Source: Bacillota bacterium
Lineage (GTDB): Bacteria > Bacillota > Bacilli > Paenibacillales > NBRC-103111
Length of the DNA: 34,742 nt
Direction: 5' to 3'
Assembly (NCBI GenBank): GCA_023393235.1
Contig: JAEWMH010000187.1
Location: 1-34,742, forward strand
The first letter of the stretch is position 1; each line of letters begins with the position of its first letter. Shown one piece after another: positions 1 through 6,442 of this stretch. The position numbers were made by a program, and so were the translations under genes. The notes under the pieces were generated by a model. It was given only the letters and a program-made list of their open reading frames with translations, ran no database searches and was not told where the DNA came from.

Positions 1-158
1 CCGCCCCCGATGACCAACGCCACCTCTACCCCCAACTCTACCACAGACAGAATCTCGTTGGCGATATGGTCCAGCCGCTCCGGCTCGAATCCGAACTCCG
101 ATGCTCCGGCCACCGCCCCGCCGCTCAGCTTGATCAATACCCGCTTGTACCTGTTCAT
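1..158 (-). CDS. pyrH: UMP kinase (PyrH)-like protein, partial: N-terminus only
   Basis: Only the first 52 codons are in the window; the gene continues beyond base 1. The ATG at 158 follows the ribosome binding site GGAGGCGG (163-170). The peptide begins MNRYKRVLIKLSGGAVAGAS and later reads VEVALVIGGG. This matches the start of the amino-acid-kinase fold of bacterial UMP kinases (KRVLxKLSGxxLxG, then VxxVVGGG), which phosphorylate UMP to UDP in the cytoplasm. The usual SGEAL is SGGAV here, so this may be a divergent paralogue; the housekeeping gene normally sits in a tsf-pyrH-frr cluster. Upstream there is a GNAT gene rather than tsf, and the gene has its own promoter and a leader containing a terminator, which suggests conditional expression. 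The family call is fairly firm; the substrate is not. Confidence 0.7.
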   Translation of the reverse strand, partial: MNRYKRVLIKLSGGAVAGASEFGFEPERLDHIANEILSVVELGVEVALVIGG

Positions 159-178
159 ACAACCGCCTCCTTATCAAA

Positions 179-212
179 TAAAAAAACACTAAAGCGGCTT
201 GCGCTTTAGTGT
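179..212 (-). terminator. Terminator/attenuator hairpin directly upstream of the pyrH-like gene
   Basis: ACACTAAAGC (186-195) and GCTTTAGTGT (203-212) form a perfect 10-bp stem with a 7-nt loop. On the minus strand it is followed by a run of T. It ends about 9 nt before the Shine-Dalgarno of the pyrH-like gene, so no promoter fits in between and transcripts must read through it. It could also stop transcripts from the GNAT gene that ends at 417. Confidence 0.85.
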
Positions 213-237
213 CTCCATGAAGCAAAAATATGAAATG

Positions 238-310
238 ACCAACCTCGGGGCTGAGACGGAAAAGGTCTGTATCCGGTGCCGGCGCTCCATACTCTCACCC
301 CTTTATTGGT
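238..310 (-). promoter_or_regulatory. Structured leader RNA element, candidate riboswitch or attenuator
   Basis: In the leader of the pyrH-like gene there is a nested stem. ACCAA/TTGGT (238-242 with 306-310) encloses TGAGA/TCTCA plus GGGG/CCCC with one bulged base (247-256 with 293-301). GTAT/ATAC (269-272 with 289-292) lies inside. A further small hairpin, CCAGA/TCTGG, is at 323-337. The terminator at 179-212 comes next, so the layout is sensing domain followed by terminator. I compared it from memory with the TPP, SAM, FMN, THF, lysine, M-box, yybP, ZTP and T-box consensus motifs and found no match. Confidence 0.5.
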
Positions 311-340
311 AGAATCAAGTTTCCAGAATTTCTCTGGTTT

Positions 341-369
341 ATTCTATACCTGGACCCGAAAGAATGCAA
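341..369 (-). promoter_or_regulatory. Candidate sigma-A promoter of the pyrH-like gene
   Basis: Minus-strand TTGCAT (369-364), a 17-bp spacer, and TAGAAT (346-341). The -10 matches consensus at 5 of 6 positions and the -35 at 3 of 6. It would start a leader of about 175 nt that contains the structured element and the terminator. Confidence 0.45.
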
Positions 370-416
370 CACCTCAATAAAATATCTTCTTTCTATATCC
401 CAAACAGGCTGGGCCG

Positions 417-1415
417 TTATCCTTCCCGTCCGGTTGCCCAGAGAATCCGCGGATCAACCTGCCGGAGCAGACGGTACGCATAAGGCACGAACCCGCGTCT
501 GGGCCAAAACCGGGAGGACTCCAGATTGGTGATTCTCCAATCCGTCACACAGTTCACATACCCGGCCTGGCGCGCATGGACGAGGCCGTGACGGGTGAGT
601 GCCTTGCCTACACCTAACCCCCGGGCATGGGGTGCAGTGGCTCCCACCTCCAGACAGATGCACGAGCCGGGCATCATCATATCGGACTCCGCCTCCTCTG
701 CCGGAAAAAAGGCCTGAAAACCAAGCAGTTCACCGTCCTTGACGGCAACCCACAAAAATCCTCCGTCATCGTCAATGAGAGCCGCATATCCATCCTCGAA
801 CCTCTTTCGGTCCTCGGCATAGGCGACACCCCAGACAGGCTCACGGGCTTGATGCTCCATGATGTATACCGCCGCTTGCCGGATGGCTGCTTCGTCCTCC
901 TTGCGGGCCAGGCGGATTTCGTAACCTTCCGACAGTTGGGGCGTTTCAAGCTCGGTGGGAATGGCTTGCACGCCGTGGACCTGCTCATATCCGAAGCCCA
1001 GCCGCAGCCAGCCGTCCATGGCCTTGGCATCCCCGGCAGGCACCAGCGCATAATGCCGGAAAGCGCCATGCTTCACCCATTCCGCCGCTGCTGCAGCATA
1101 CATATCCCGGTATAGCTCCGCACTCTCCCCTTCGGCGATAGCCGCTCCGGCATACGCCACCCATACATGGCGCTCGCGGAGCTTATCCGTTTCCAGCCGG
1201 CCGATGAGATAACCGGCCAGCTCCTGTCCCCGGAACGCAGCCACTCCGCCGGCTCCCGGCTGGGCCAGCAGCTCCCCGATCCTCCGGGCAGCCAGCTCAG
1301 GCTCCTCGAACCTCTGCTGCAGGACGGGTGTACCCTGCCTCTCAGCCGTATGGCGCGCAGCCAACAGCCGGCCCGCCGCTTCCACATAAGAATGGTCAAA
1401 CCCCACTATCCTCAT
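417..1415 (-). CDS. GNAT family N-acetyltransferase with two tandem GNAT domains
   Basis: The 332-residue protein is about twice the length of a single GNAT domain. Residues 1-150 form one diverged GNAT fold (RIVGFDHSY, then GVAAFRGQELAGYLIGRL). Residues about 165-330 form a better conserved one: an RLARKEDEAAIRQ entry, the beta4 strand FLWVAVKDGELLGF, and the acetyl-CoA-binding motif A with RGLGVGKAL. WRITNLESSRFWPRRGF is the usual motif-B region. The family transfers acetyl groups from acetyl-CoA to amines; the substrate cannot be read from sequence. The ATG at 1415 follows GAGGGAAG. A terminator hairpin 28 nt upstream of the start lies inside the leader, so expression may be attenuated. 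It is transcribed away from the pirin gene and toward the pyrH-like gene. Confidence 0.85.
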   Translation of the reverse strand: MRIVGFDHSYVEAAGRLLAARHTAERQGTPVLQQRFEEPELAARRIGELLAQPGAGGVAAFRGQELAGYLIGRLETDKLRERHVWVAYAGAAIAEGESAELYRDMYAAAAAEWVKHGAFRHYALVPAGDAKAMDGWLRLGFGYEQVHGVQAIPTELETPQLSEGYEIRLARKEDEAAIRQAAVYIMEHQAREPVWGVAYAEDRKRFEDGYAALIDDDGGFLWVAVKDGELLGFQAFFPAEEAESDMMMPGSCICLEVGATAPHARGLGVGKALTRHGLVHARQAGYVNCVTDWRITNLESSRFWPRRGFVPYAYRLLRQVDPRILWATGREG

Positions 1416-1442
1416 TGGCTTCCCTCATTCCCGGATATAAAT

Positions 1443-1468
1443 AAAAAAGCCTGACAGCATCAGGCTTT
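1443..1468 (-). terminator. Terminator-like hairpin in the leader of the tandem GNAT gene
   Basis: AAAGCCTGA (1446-1454), loop CAGCA, TCAGGCTTT (1460-1468): a 9-bp perfect stem followed on the minus strand by a T run. The next gene starts at 1415 and the predicted promoter is upstream at 1514-1542, so the hairpin is between promoter and gene. The pirin gene has its own terminator at 1642-1670. Confidence 0.8.
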
Positions 1469-1513
1469 AGCTTCGAAAAAAGAGTCCGGATTTCCACCAA
1501 GACTTCAATCTAA

Positions 1514-1542
1514 ATGATAACACAACCGTTATGAACAGTCTA
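1514..1542 (-). promoter_or_regulatory. Candidate sigma-A promoter of the tandem GNAT gene
   Basis: Minus-strand TAGACT (1542-1537), 17-bp spacer, TATCAT (1519-1514): 4 of 6 and 5 of 6 consensus positions. A G8 homopolymer (1569-1576) lies about 27 bp upstream of the -35 box. Confidence 0.5.
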
Positions 1543-1641
1543 GTAAAATTGGAGCAAACTGGTAAGATGGGGGGGGTTTTTAGTATACGAAGGAATCGGC
1601 GACATGATGGTCTGATGACCTCTGCCCTTGCATCACACATT

Positions 1642-1670
1642 AAAAGGACGCTCTCCATGGAGCGTCCTTG
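1642..1670 (-). terminator. Terminator of the pirin gene
   Basis: AAGGACGCTC and GAGCGTCCTT form a 10-bp stem a few bases after the pirin stop codon. A short T run follows on the minus strand. Confidence 0.8.
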
Positions 1671-1676
1671 TTTGCG

Positions 1677-2381
1677 TTACGGCAGGTCGATAAGCATGAA
1701 GCTGGCTCCCGCGGCCGTGTTCAGGTTAAGCTCCTCCACTCCGCTGATCCGGGCGGCGTCCCGCTTCCCCAGCGGCTGTTCCCCGTTCAGCGTCAGATCT
1801 CCCTCGATAACGAAGAGGTAAATGCGGCGACCCGCTCCCTGATTGAAGGTGAGGGTCTGCCCCGCCTCCAGCTCGGACAGATAAAGCGTCAGATCCTGGT
1901 GGATATATGCGGTTTTATCGGCGTGGGTTGTGTTGGAGACAACCGGCAGCAGACGGTTTTTCACGGCGGACAGATCGTAGGTGATCTGCTCGTAGGATGG
2001 CTGCAGACCCTGTTCATTGGGCATAAACCACAGCTGGAGGAAGTTCACTTCCTCATCCGGCGAAGGGTTCATCTCCGAATGGACAATCCCGGTTCCTGCA
2101 GTCATCCGCTGGACCTCCCCGCGCCGGAGCACCTCCCGGTTCCCGGTGCTGTCCTGATGCTGGAGCTGCCCCTTCAATACGACGGACACAATCTCCATTT
2201 CCTTGTGGGGATGAGAGCCGAAGCCCTTCAGCGGGGCGACAAAATCATCGTTGAACACCCGGAGCGGACCAAAATGCATATTATCCGGATCGCGGTATTC
2301 GGCAAAGGAAAAGCTGAAATTACTTTGCAGCCACCCATGGTCTGCGGAAAATCTGCCTGCTGCTGGATAGATGTTGATCAT
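1677..2381 (-). CDS. Pirin family protein
   Basis: The protein has 234 residues from the ATG at 2381. That start follows GGAGGG at good spacing; an in-frame ATG 15 bases upstream overlaps the ribosome binding site and is less likely. Pirins are bicupin metalloproteins; some members (YhhW, YhaK types) act as quercetinase or redox-responsive proteins. The N-terminal cupin is clear: an HFGPLRVFNDDFVAP region, then GFGSHPHKEMEIVSVVLKG with the metal-binding histidines, an HQDSTG turn, and GTGIVHSEMNPS with further ligands. This is followed by NFLQLWFMPN. The C-terminal half is a more degenerate cupin (residues about 150-234). The gene has a near-ideal promoter with a possible operator and its own terminator, so it is monocistronic. 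The cellular role is unknown. Confidence 0.92.
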   Translation of the reverse strand: MINIYPAAGRFSADHGWLQSNFSFSFAEYRDPDNMHFGPLRVFNDDFVAPLKGFGSHPHKEMEIVSVVLKGQLQHQDSTGNREVLRRGEVQRMTAGTGIVHSEMNPSPDEEVNFLQLWFMPNEQGLQPSYEQITYDLSAVKNRLLPVVSNTTHADKTAYIHQDLTLYLSELEAGQTLTFNQGAGRRIYLFVIEGDLTLNGEQPLGKRDAARISGVEELNLNTAAGASFMLIDLP

Positions 2382-2409
2382 TTGTGATCCCTCCATTTCG
2401 TATATCTGT

Positions 2410-2439
2410 ATTATAGGGTTATTTACTTACTATTGTCAA
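2410..2439 (-). promoter_or_regulatory. Consensus sigma-A promoter of the pirin gene, with possible operator
   Basis: Perfect TTGACA (2439-2434) and perfect TATAAT (2415-2410), spaced 18 bp on the minus strand. The -35 region sits inside an imperfect inverted repeat (TTAGTGACT, 7-nt gap, AGTAAGTAA). Such a strong promoter usually needs a repressor. Confidence 0.75.
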
Positions 2440-2561
2440 GTCACTAATTTATATGTAGTTAAAATTATTGGTTTTTACATTTGGGGCATACTGCTAATTA
2501 GGGCATTCGGAGGGTGCACACTCTCCGGTCCAACACACCTATAAAGGACGGACCCCAAAAT

Positions 2562-3401
2562 ATGATGAATACTGTATCGTTTGCGGTGCTGGCCCTTATA
2601 GCTTTAGCTACCCTCATCTTTTTTATTGTCCGGACCAAAAGCTATTTAATTGTGTTCCTGTTCTTAGCCTATGTCGGCATGATCTACGTCTTCGAATATG
2701 TCATTCTGGTTTTGTTCCATTCCTATACCTATCATCCCCGGATGATGCCAGACCCGTATATGGACAGCATGATGGGTGCGTTTATCTCCAATTTCCTGAC
2801 GGTCCCTACCCTAGGCCTGGCCATGGTGATTTACCGGCTGAGGTTCCGCTGGACCATCCTATTTTCTTGTTTGATGGTTGGGATTGAGTGGCTGTTTTTG
2901 AGGCTGGGAATTTATGAGCATGAATGGTGGAGACTGTCTTACTCCTTCATCGCGTTTATTTTCTTCTTTTGGCTGGTTAGCTTTTGGGCGCGCCGAGTTG
3001 AGCACGGAAACCGCCTCTTCCAATACGTGAGCCTGCTGATGTTTTCCTTGAGCGTTCTGAATACGCTGGCCTTTTTGAGAATGCTGGTGAACATAGGTGT
3101 TTTCGAACCCGGTTTTTTTGAAAATCCGTCACGGGATGATGTTGCCTTCACGGTCCCGTATGTTTTCCTGAAGGGGGTCCTCCTGACCAACGCCATTTAC
3201 TGGATGCGGAAGCTCCGGTGGACCTTCGCAGCTGTGGCTGTTCTGCTCGGCCTCCACTATGTTCTCGTCATCGCGGGTATTCTGAAGCTGTTTATCTCCC
3301 CATGGACTTACTGGCCGGTTTATACCATCAGCATTCTGGTTGGAGCCGGACTCATTTGGTTGGCGATGCGGCTCCTACGCCGCCCGGATACGGCTCAATA
3401 A
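2562..3401 (+). CDS. Polytopic membrane protein, function unknown
   Basis: The protein has 279 residues from the ATG at 2562, which follows AAAGGACGG (2543-2551). A GTG at 2514 would add 16 hydrophilic residues but has no properly spaced ribosome binding site. I count about seven to eight hydrophobic segments, beginning with the first 25 residues (VLALIALATLIFFIV) and ending near the C-terminus. Between segments there is an aromatic, charged motif, GIEWLFLRLGIYEHEWW, near the middle. It resembles uncharacterised Firmicute membrane proteins of the CBO0543 type (recalled, not checked). No catalytic motif, ATP site or transporter signature is visible. It stands alone, convergent with the AraC-type gene, and shares a long-looped hairpin with it. 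Confidence 0.8.
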   Translation: MMNTVSFAVLALIALATLIFFIVRTKSYLIVFLFLAYVGMIYVFEYVILVLFHSYTYHPRMMPDPYMDSMMGAFISNFLTVPTLGLAMVIYRLRFRWTILFSCLMVGIEWLFLRLGIYEHEWWRLSYSFIAFIFFFWLVSFWARRVEHGNRLFQYVSLLMFSLSVLNTLAFLRMLVNIGVFEPGFFENPSRDDVAFTVPYVFLKGVLLTNAIYWMRKLRWTFAAVAVLLGLHYVLVIAGILKLFISPWTYWPVYTISILVGAGLIWLAMRLLRRPDTAQ

Positions 3402-3449
3402 AAACAAGCAGCTGTCTCCGGAATCTCCTGCGAGAGCATCTGCTTGTTT
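3402..3449. terminator. Candidate bidirectional terminator between convergent genes
   Basis: AAACAAGCAG (3402-3411) and CTGCTTGTTT (3440-3449) are perfect 10-bp complements separated by 28 nt. A/T runs flank both sides, which suits convergent genes ending at 3401 and 3473. The loop is long for an ideal terminator. Confidence 0.6.
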
Positions 3450-3472
3450 GGACATTTCAGAAGTTGAAGAAT

Positions 3473-5785
3473 TTAAGCTCCGCCGCCGGACCGGTTCCGC
3501 TCCCGGTATTGGCCGGGGGTGATCCCCTCCTGCTTCCGGAAAAAGCGGATAAAGTTCTGCGAGTTGTTATAGGTCAGGCGTTCGGCGATGTCCTTGATGG
3601 GCATATCCGTTTCCACCAGCCACCGTTTGGCCATATGAACCCGGTAGGCGGCCAGGTATTCGCTGAACAGCTGGTTGGTCTCTCGCTTGAACACACCACT
3701 GAGATAATGGGTGTTGTAATGAAGGATCGAAGCACATTCCTCCAGGGTAAAATCCGTGTCATACCGCTTGTGGATCATATCGATCATGGCCTCGGACAAA
3801 TTGCGGTATTGGGAGTCCCCCCGCTCCTGGAAGATGCGGACCAAAGGCGCCACCAGACGGCGGGAAAACCATCTTTCGATTTCCCCCGGCACATACAGCT
3901 GGAGCAGCTCATTATACAGCTGGGCATATTCCTCCGCCTCCAGCTGGGAGAGCGTAATCCCGGACTCCTGCATAAGGATCATCAAATCGTTCAGGAGGCG
4001 GACCAGCGCAATCTGGTATTCCCCCGGACTGCGCTCGGCAGAGAAGGTTTCCTCCATCCATTGATGCAGTATTCCTAGCGCCTTCTCCTCATCCGCCAGC
4101 TTCACCGCATCCGTCAGTTCGTGCAGCAGCTGCCGCGGATAATGGTACAAGGCGGAATGATGACCCCGGTTAACATCTGCAAAATGGATGGTTACCCCGG
4201 TTCCCAGCTTCAGTCGGTGCTTTAGGGCATCCGCTGCTTCTCTGTATCCCCGCGCCGCCTCCCGCACACTTCCGAAGGGCAGACTGATGCCCATACTAAT
4301 GGATAGCTTCAAATAAGCTTCCATGTTCCGCCGCATGGTTTCGGTCAGGGCCAAAACATGCCGGCGGAACGCATCCTCTGTCATCCCTGCCGCCCCGATC
4401 AAGGTGATTTGGGTCTGGTCCAGGGTAACGGGAGGAAGACAAACCTCCGGCCCCAGACTCTCCTCCACAATATTATTGGCGGCAAACAAAAGAAGATCGG
4501 CATCCCCCGGAGAATACGGGGTTCCCTCCAGGGTATCGGTCTGCATAGCCACTACCGTCAGCCTGTCCCACTGCTTCACCCGTTCCCCAAAGCCGTAACG
4601 GGCAATTTGCTCCCCGATCTCCGATTCCTTCAGCTGGCCCTGGTACAGCTTCATCAGAAACAGCACACGCAGCTGCCGGGTATTGATGGATATTTCCTTT
4701 TTCATATAGGAGTTGGAGGCCGTCAAATGGTCCAGGTGCTCCTCAATCATCTGAAATTCATTACGGGCCCTCACGGGCTGGCGCTTGCCGATCCGCTGCA
4801 GAAGGCTTTGAATCGGGGTATACATGCTCCTGCTGCCCAGCCAGACGAAGCACAGGGTAACAGAGACGATCACAAGGAAAATAATCAGCATCACCCAGGC
4901 CAGCTGTGTGGATTGCGCCGACATCAGGTGGAGATCCGTCACCAGCACGTAGATCCACCCGTTATAATCCGAACGGACATAGGTAAGGGTATAGTCCCCA
5001 CGGCCTGCCTCGACCTCCATCTGGCCGCTTTGCTCCGTCAGCTTCTCCAGGGTTTCCTTGGTGATATAGCCCGTATCCATGGCAGACATGCCGGTCAGGG
5101 CCGGGTCGCGGTGGAACAGCAAATGCCGGTCGGGCCCGATAATAAACATATCCTGAAAATCCGACTCCAGATCCACCCACTGCTCCAGGCGGCAGCTGGG
5201 GATATACGCCATCGCCAGTCCCCGCTTTTCCGAGCTGCGGACGGGGAGTTTTTTGGACAGGGCTATGGTATACTTGCACCCGGACACCTCCGAGGACGGA
5301 GATCCCAGAGATACCGTCTGCCGCAGGGACCAGCTGGAATCATACGGGAGATCATTGAAGGCCAGGAGTGCATCCTTGGCTGGGAACTCCTCGAATTCAT
5401 AGAGACGCTCGTTGTTAATCAGCCAATTATCGCTGAAGTTCAACAGCACCACGTCCGTCACCGGGGAACCTCCTGACTGGAGGTTGCTGAGATTTTTGCG
5501 GAAGCTGTTGTTTAGAGCAAACTCCCGGCTGGTAATGGGCTGGTACAGGGCATCCTGCACGGCGGCGGAATTCACCACCTGGTTGAGGTTGGTGTCGGTG
5601 TTTTTCAGCACCTGCTCCACATTGCCCGCCAGCTGGCGGAGCAGATCATGGCTGGTCTGATCCAGATGGGAGCGGATTTCACCGCTGGATTTCATATAAG
5701 AGAACACACCGAACGCCAACACCGGGATCACGCCGATGGCGAACCCGAACCATAATAAACTGCGGTAAATGCTTCTATGCTTCAA
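3473..5785 (-). CDS. Membrane-anchored AraC family transcriptional regulator with extracytoplasmic sensor domain
   Basis: The protein has 770 residues if translation starts at the TTG at 5785, which has GGAGGTCC 7 bases upstream. A TTG at 5803 would add six residues. A transmembrane segment near residues 8-30 (LLWFGFAIGVIPVLAFGVF) leads into a large extracytoplasmic Cache-like region. A second membrane segment (WVMLIIFLVIVSVTLCFVWL) is near residue 300, then a cytoplasmic linker. The last 100 residues are a typical AraC double helix-turn-helix (FTLEECASILHYNTHYLSGVFK, then MPIKDIAERLTYNNSQNFIRFFRK). These proteins are common next to Paenibacillus sugar transport genes and are thought to sense extracellular sugar or binding protein. 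The solute-binding lipoprotein at 6443 is divergently oriented beyond a small GNAT gene and is a plausible partner or target. Confidence 0.88.
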   Translation of the reverse strand: MKHRSIYRSLLWFGFAIGVIPVLAFGVFSYMKSSGEIRSHLDQTSHDLLRQLAGNVEQVLKNTDTNLNQVVNSAAVQDALYQPITSREFALNNSFRKNLSNLQSGGSPVTDVVLLNFSDNWLINNERLYEFEEFPAKDALLAFNDLPYDSSWSLRQTVSLGSPSSEVSGCKYTIALSKKLPVRSSEKRGLAMAYIPSCRLEQWVDLESDFQDMFIIGPDRHLLFHRDPALTGMSAMDTGYITKETLEKLTEQSGQMEVEAGRGDYTLTYVRSDYNGWIYVLVTDLHLMSAQSTQLAWVMLIIFLVIVSVTLCFVWLGSRSMYTPIQSLLQRIGKRQPVRARNEFQMIEEHLDHLTASNSYMKKEISINTRQLRVLFLMKLYQGQLKESEIGEQIARYGFGERVKQWDRLTVVAMQTDTLEGTPYSPGDADLLLFAANNIVEESLGPEVCLPPVTLDQTQITLIGAAGMTEDAFRRHVLALTETMRRNMEAYLKLSISMGISLPFGSVREAARGYREAADALKHRLKLGTGVTIHFADVNRGHHSALYHYPRQLLHELTDAVKLADEEKALGILHQWMEETFSAERSPGEYQIALVRLLNDLMILMQESGITLSQLEAEEYAQLYNELLQLYVPGEIERWFSRRLVAPLVRIFQERGDSQYRNLSEAMIDMIHKRYDTDFTLEECASILHYNTHYLSGVFKRETNQLFSEYLAAYRVHMAKRWLVETDMPIKDIAERLTYNNSQNFIRFFRKQEGITPGQYRERNRSGGGA

Positions 5786-5873
5786 TATAAGGACCTCCGG
5801 CAAGTCTATGCTGTTCGAAGCTGGTTAAAGTGTATCACATCACAGCAATTTCGTTGAGGCAAGCCGGGTGATA

Positions 5874-6356
5874 TCAGGTATAATGGGCAGGGGAAGTCCG
5901 CTGAACATGTGAGGACGTAGCCTCAAGCCGCATCCGCGGCGCCGGACCCCCTGGTGTCTCGGCGATGCCGTTAGCCACGAAACCAAGGGAATCATAGAAC
6001 CCTGCCGCCTGCGGGCTGGCGGTTACCTCAATGCGCAAACCGCGGCCCGCAATGTCCTTGATCAGAGCCGTTGCAACACCTTTGCGCATCCATTCGGGAT
6101 CAGTGAACAGATCCTCAAGCTCGAGAAAATCATCGGCAGGACGTGCAGACGCAAAACCGACCACACGTCCGTCCACAGCAGCAACACGCGCGAACGGCAG
6201 CATGGAATCGTCCCACTCAAGCCACTCCGGATGGGCAGCGAAGAGCTCACGGGCACCTTCATAGGTCAGCGAAGCACAACGAAAGATACTGCGCAGCGTA
6301 CCGGCATCGCTTTCGACTGCACTTCTAATGACAATTGTAGCCGACTTATCGTTCAC
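5874..6356 (-). CDS. GNAT family N-acetyltransferase (single domain)
   Basis: The protein has 160 residues from a GTG at 6356, supported by AAGGAG in the right place upstream. Visible features are the opening IVIRSAVESDAGTLRSIF, the central strands FARVAAVDGRVVGFASARP, motif A LEDLFTDPEWMRKGVATAL (acetyl-CoA pyrophosphate loop RKGVAT), and motif B with ASPQAAGFYDSLGF. It should acetylate an amine substrate using acetyl-CoA in the cytosol; the substrate is unknown. It is divergent from the solute-binding protein gene (87 bp apart) and shares an AT-rich control region with it. Confidence 0.88.
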   Translation of the reverse strand: MNDKSATIVIRSAVESDAGTLRSIFRCASLTYEGARELFAAHPEWLEWDDSMLPFARVAAVDGRVVGFASARPADDFLELEDLFTDPEWMRKGVATALIKDIAGRGLRIEVTASPQAAGFYDSLGFVANGIAETPGGPAPRMRLEATSSHVQRTSPAHYT

Positions 6357-6442
6357 AGCCGATTCTCCTTTTTCATGAATATGAATGAGTATTATATTAT
6401 CAACTTTACGTTACTTGTGGCACCAGGAGGTCAAAAAAGGAT

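Noticed and set aside
238..310. Known riboswitch classes (TPP, SAM, FMN, THF, lysine, yybP-ykoY, M-box, T-box) for the pyrH leader
   Set aside because: The diagnostic core sequences are absent. GGGGTGAGAG only superficially recalls some of them.
3340..3522. Short plus-strand frame across the end of the membrane protein gene
   Set aside because: It overlaps the real gene and the shared hairpin; no start signal.
5858..5882. Plus-strand promoter TTGAGG...TATAAT running into the small GNAT gene antisense
   Set aside because: Spacing is 19 bp with a poor -35 match, and no plus-strand gene follows; probably chance.
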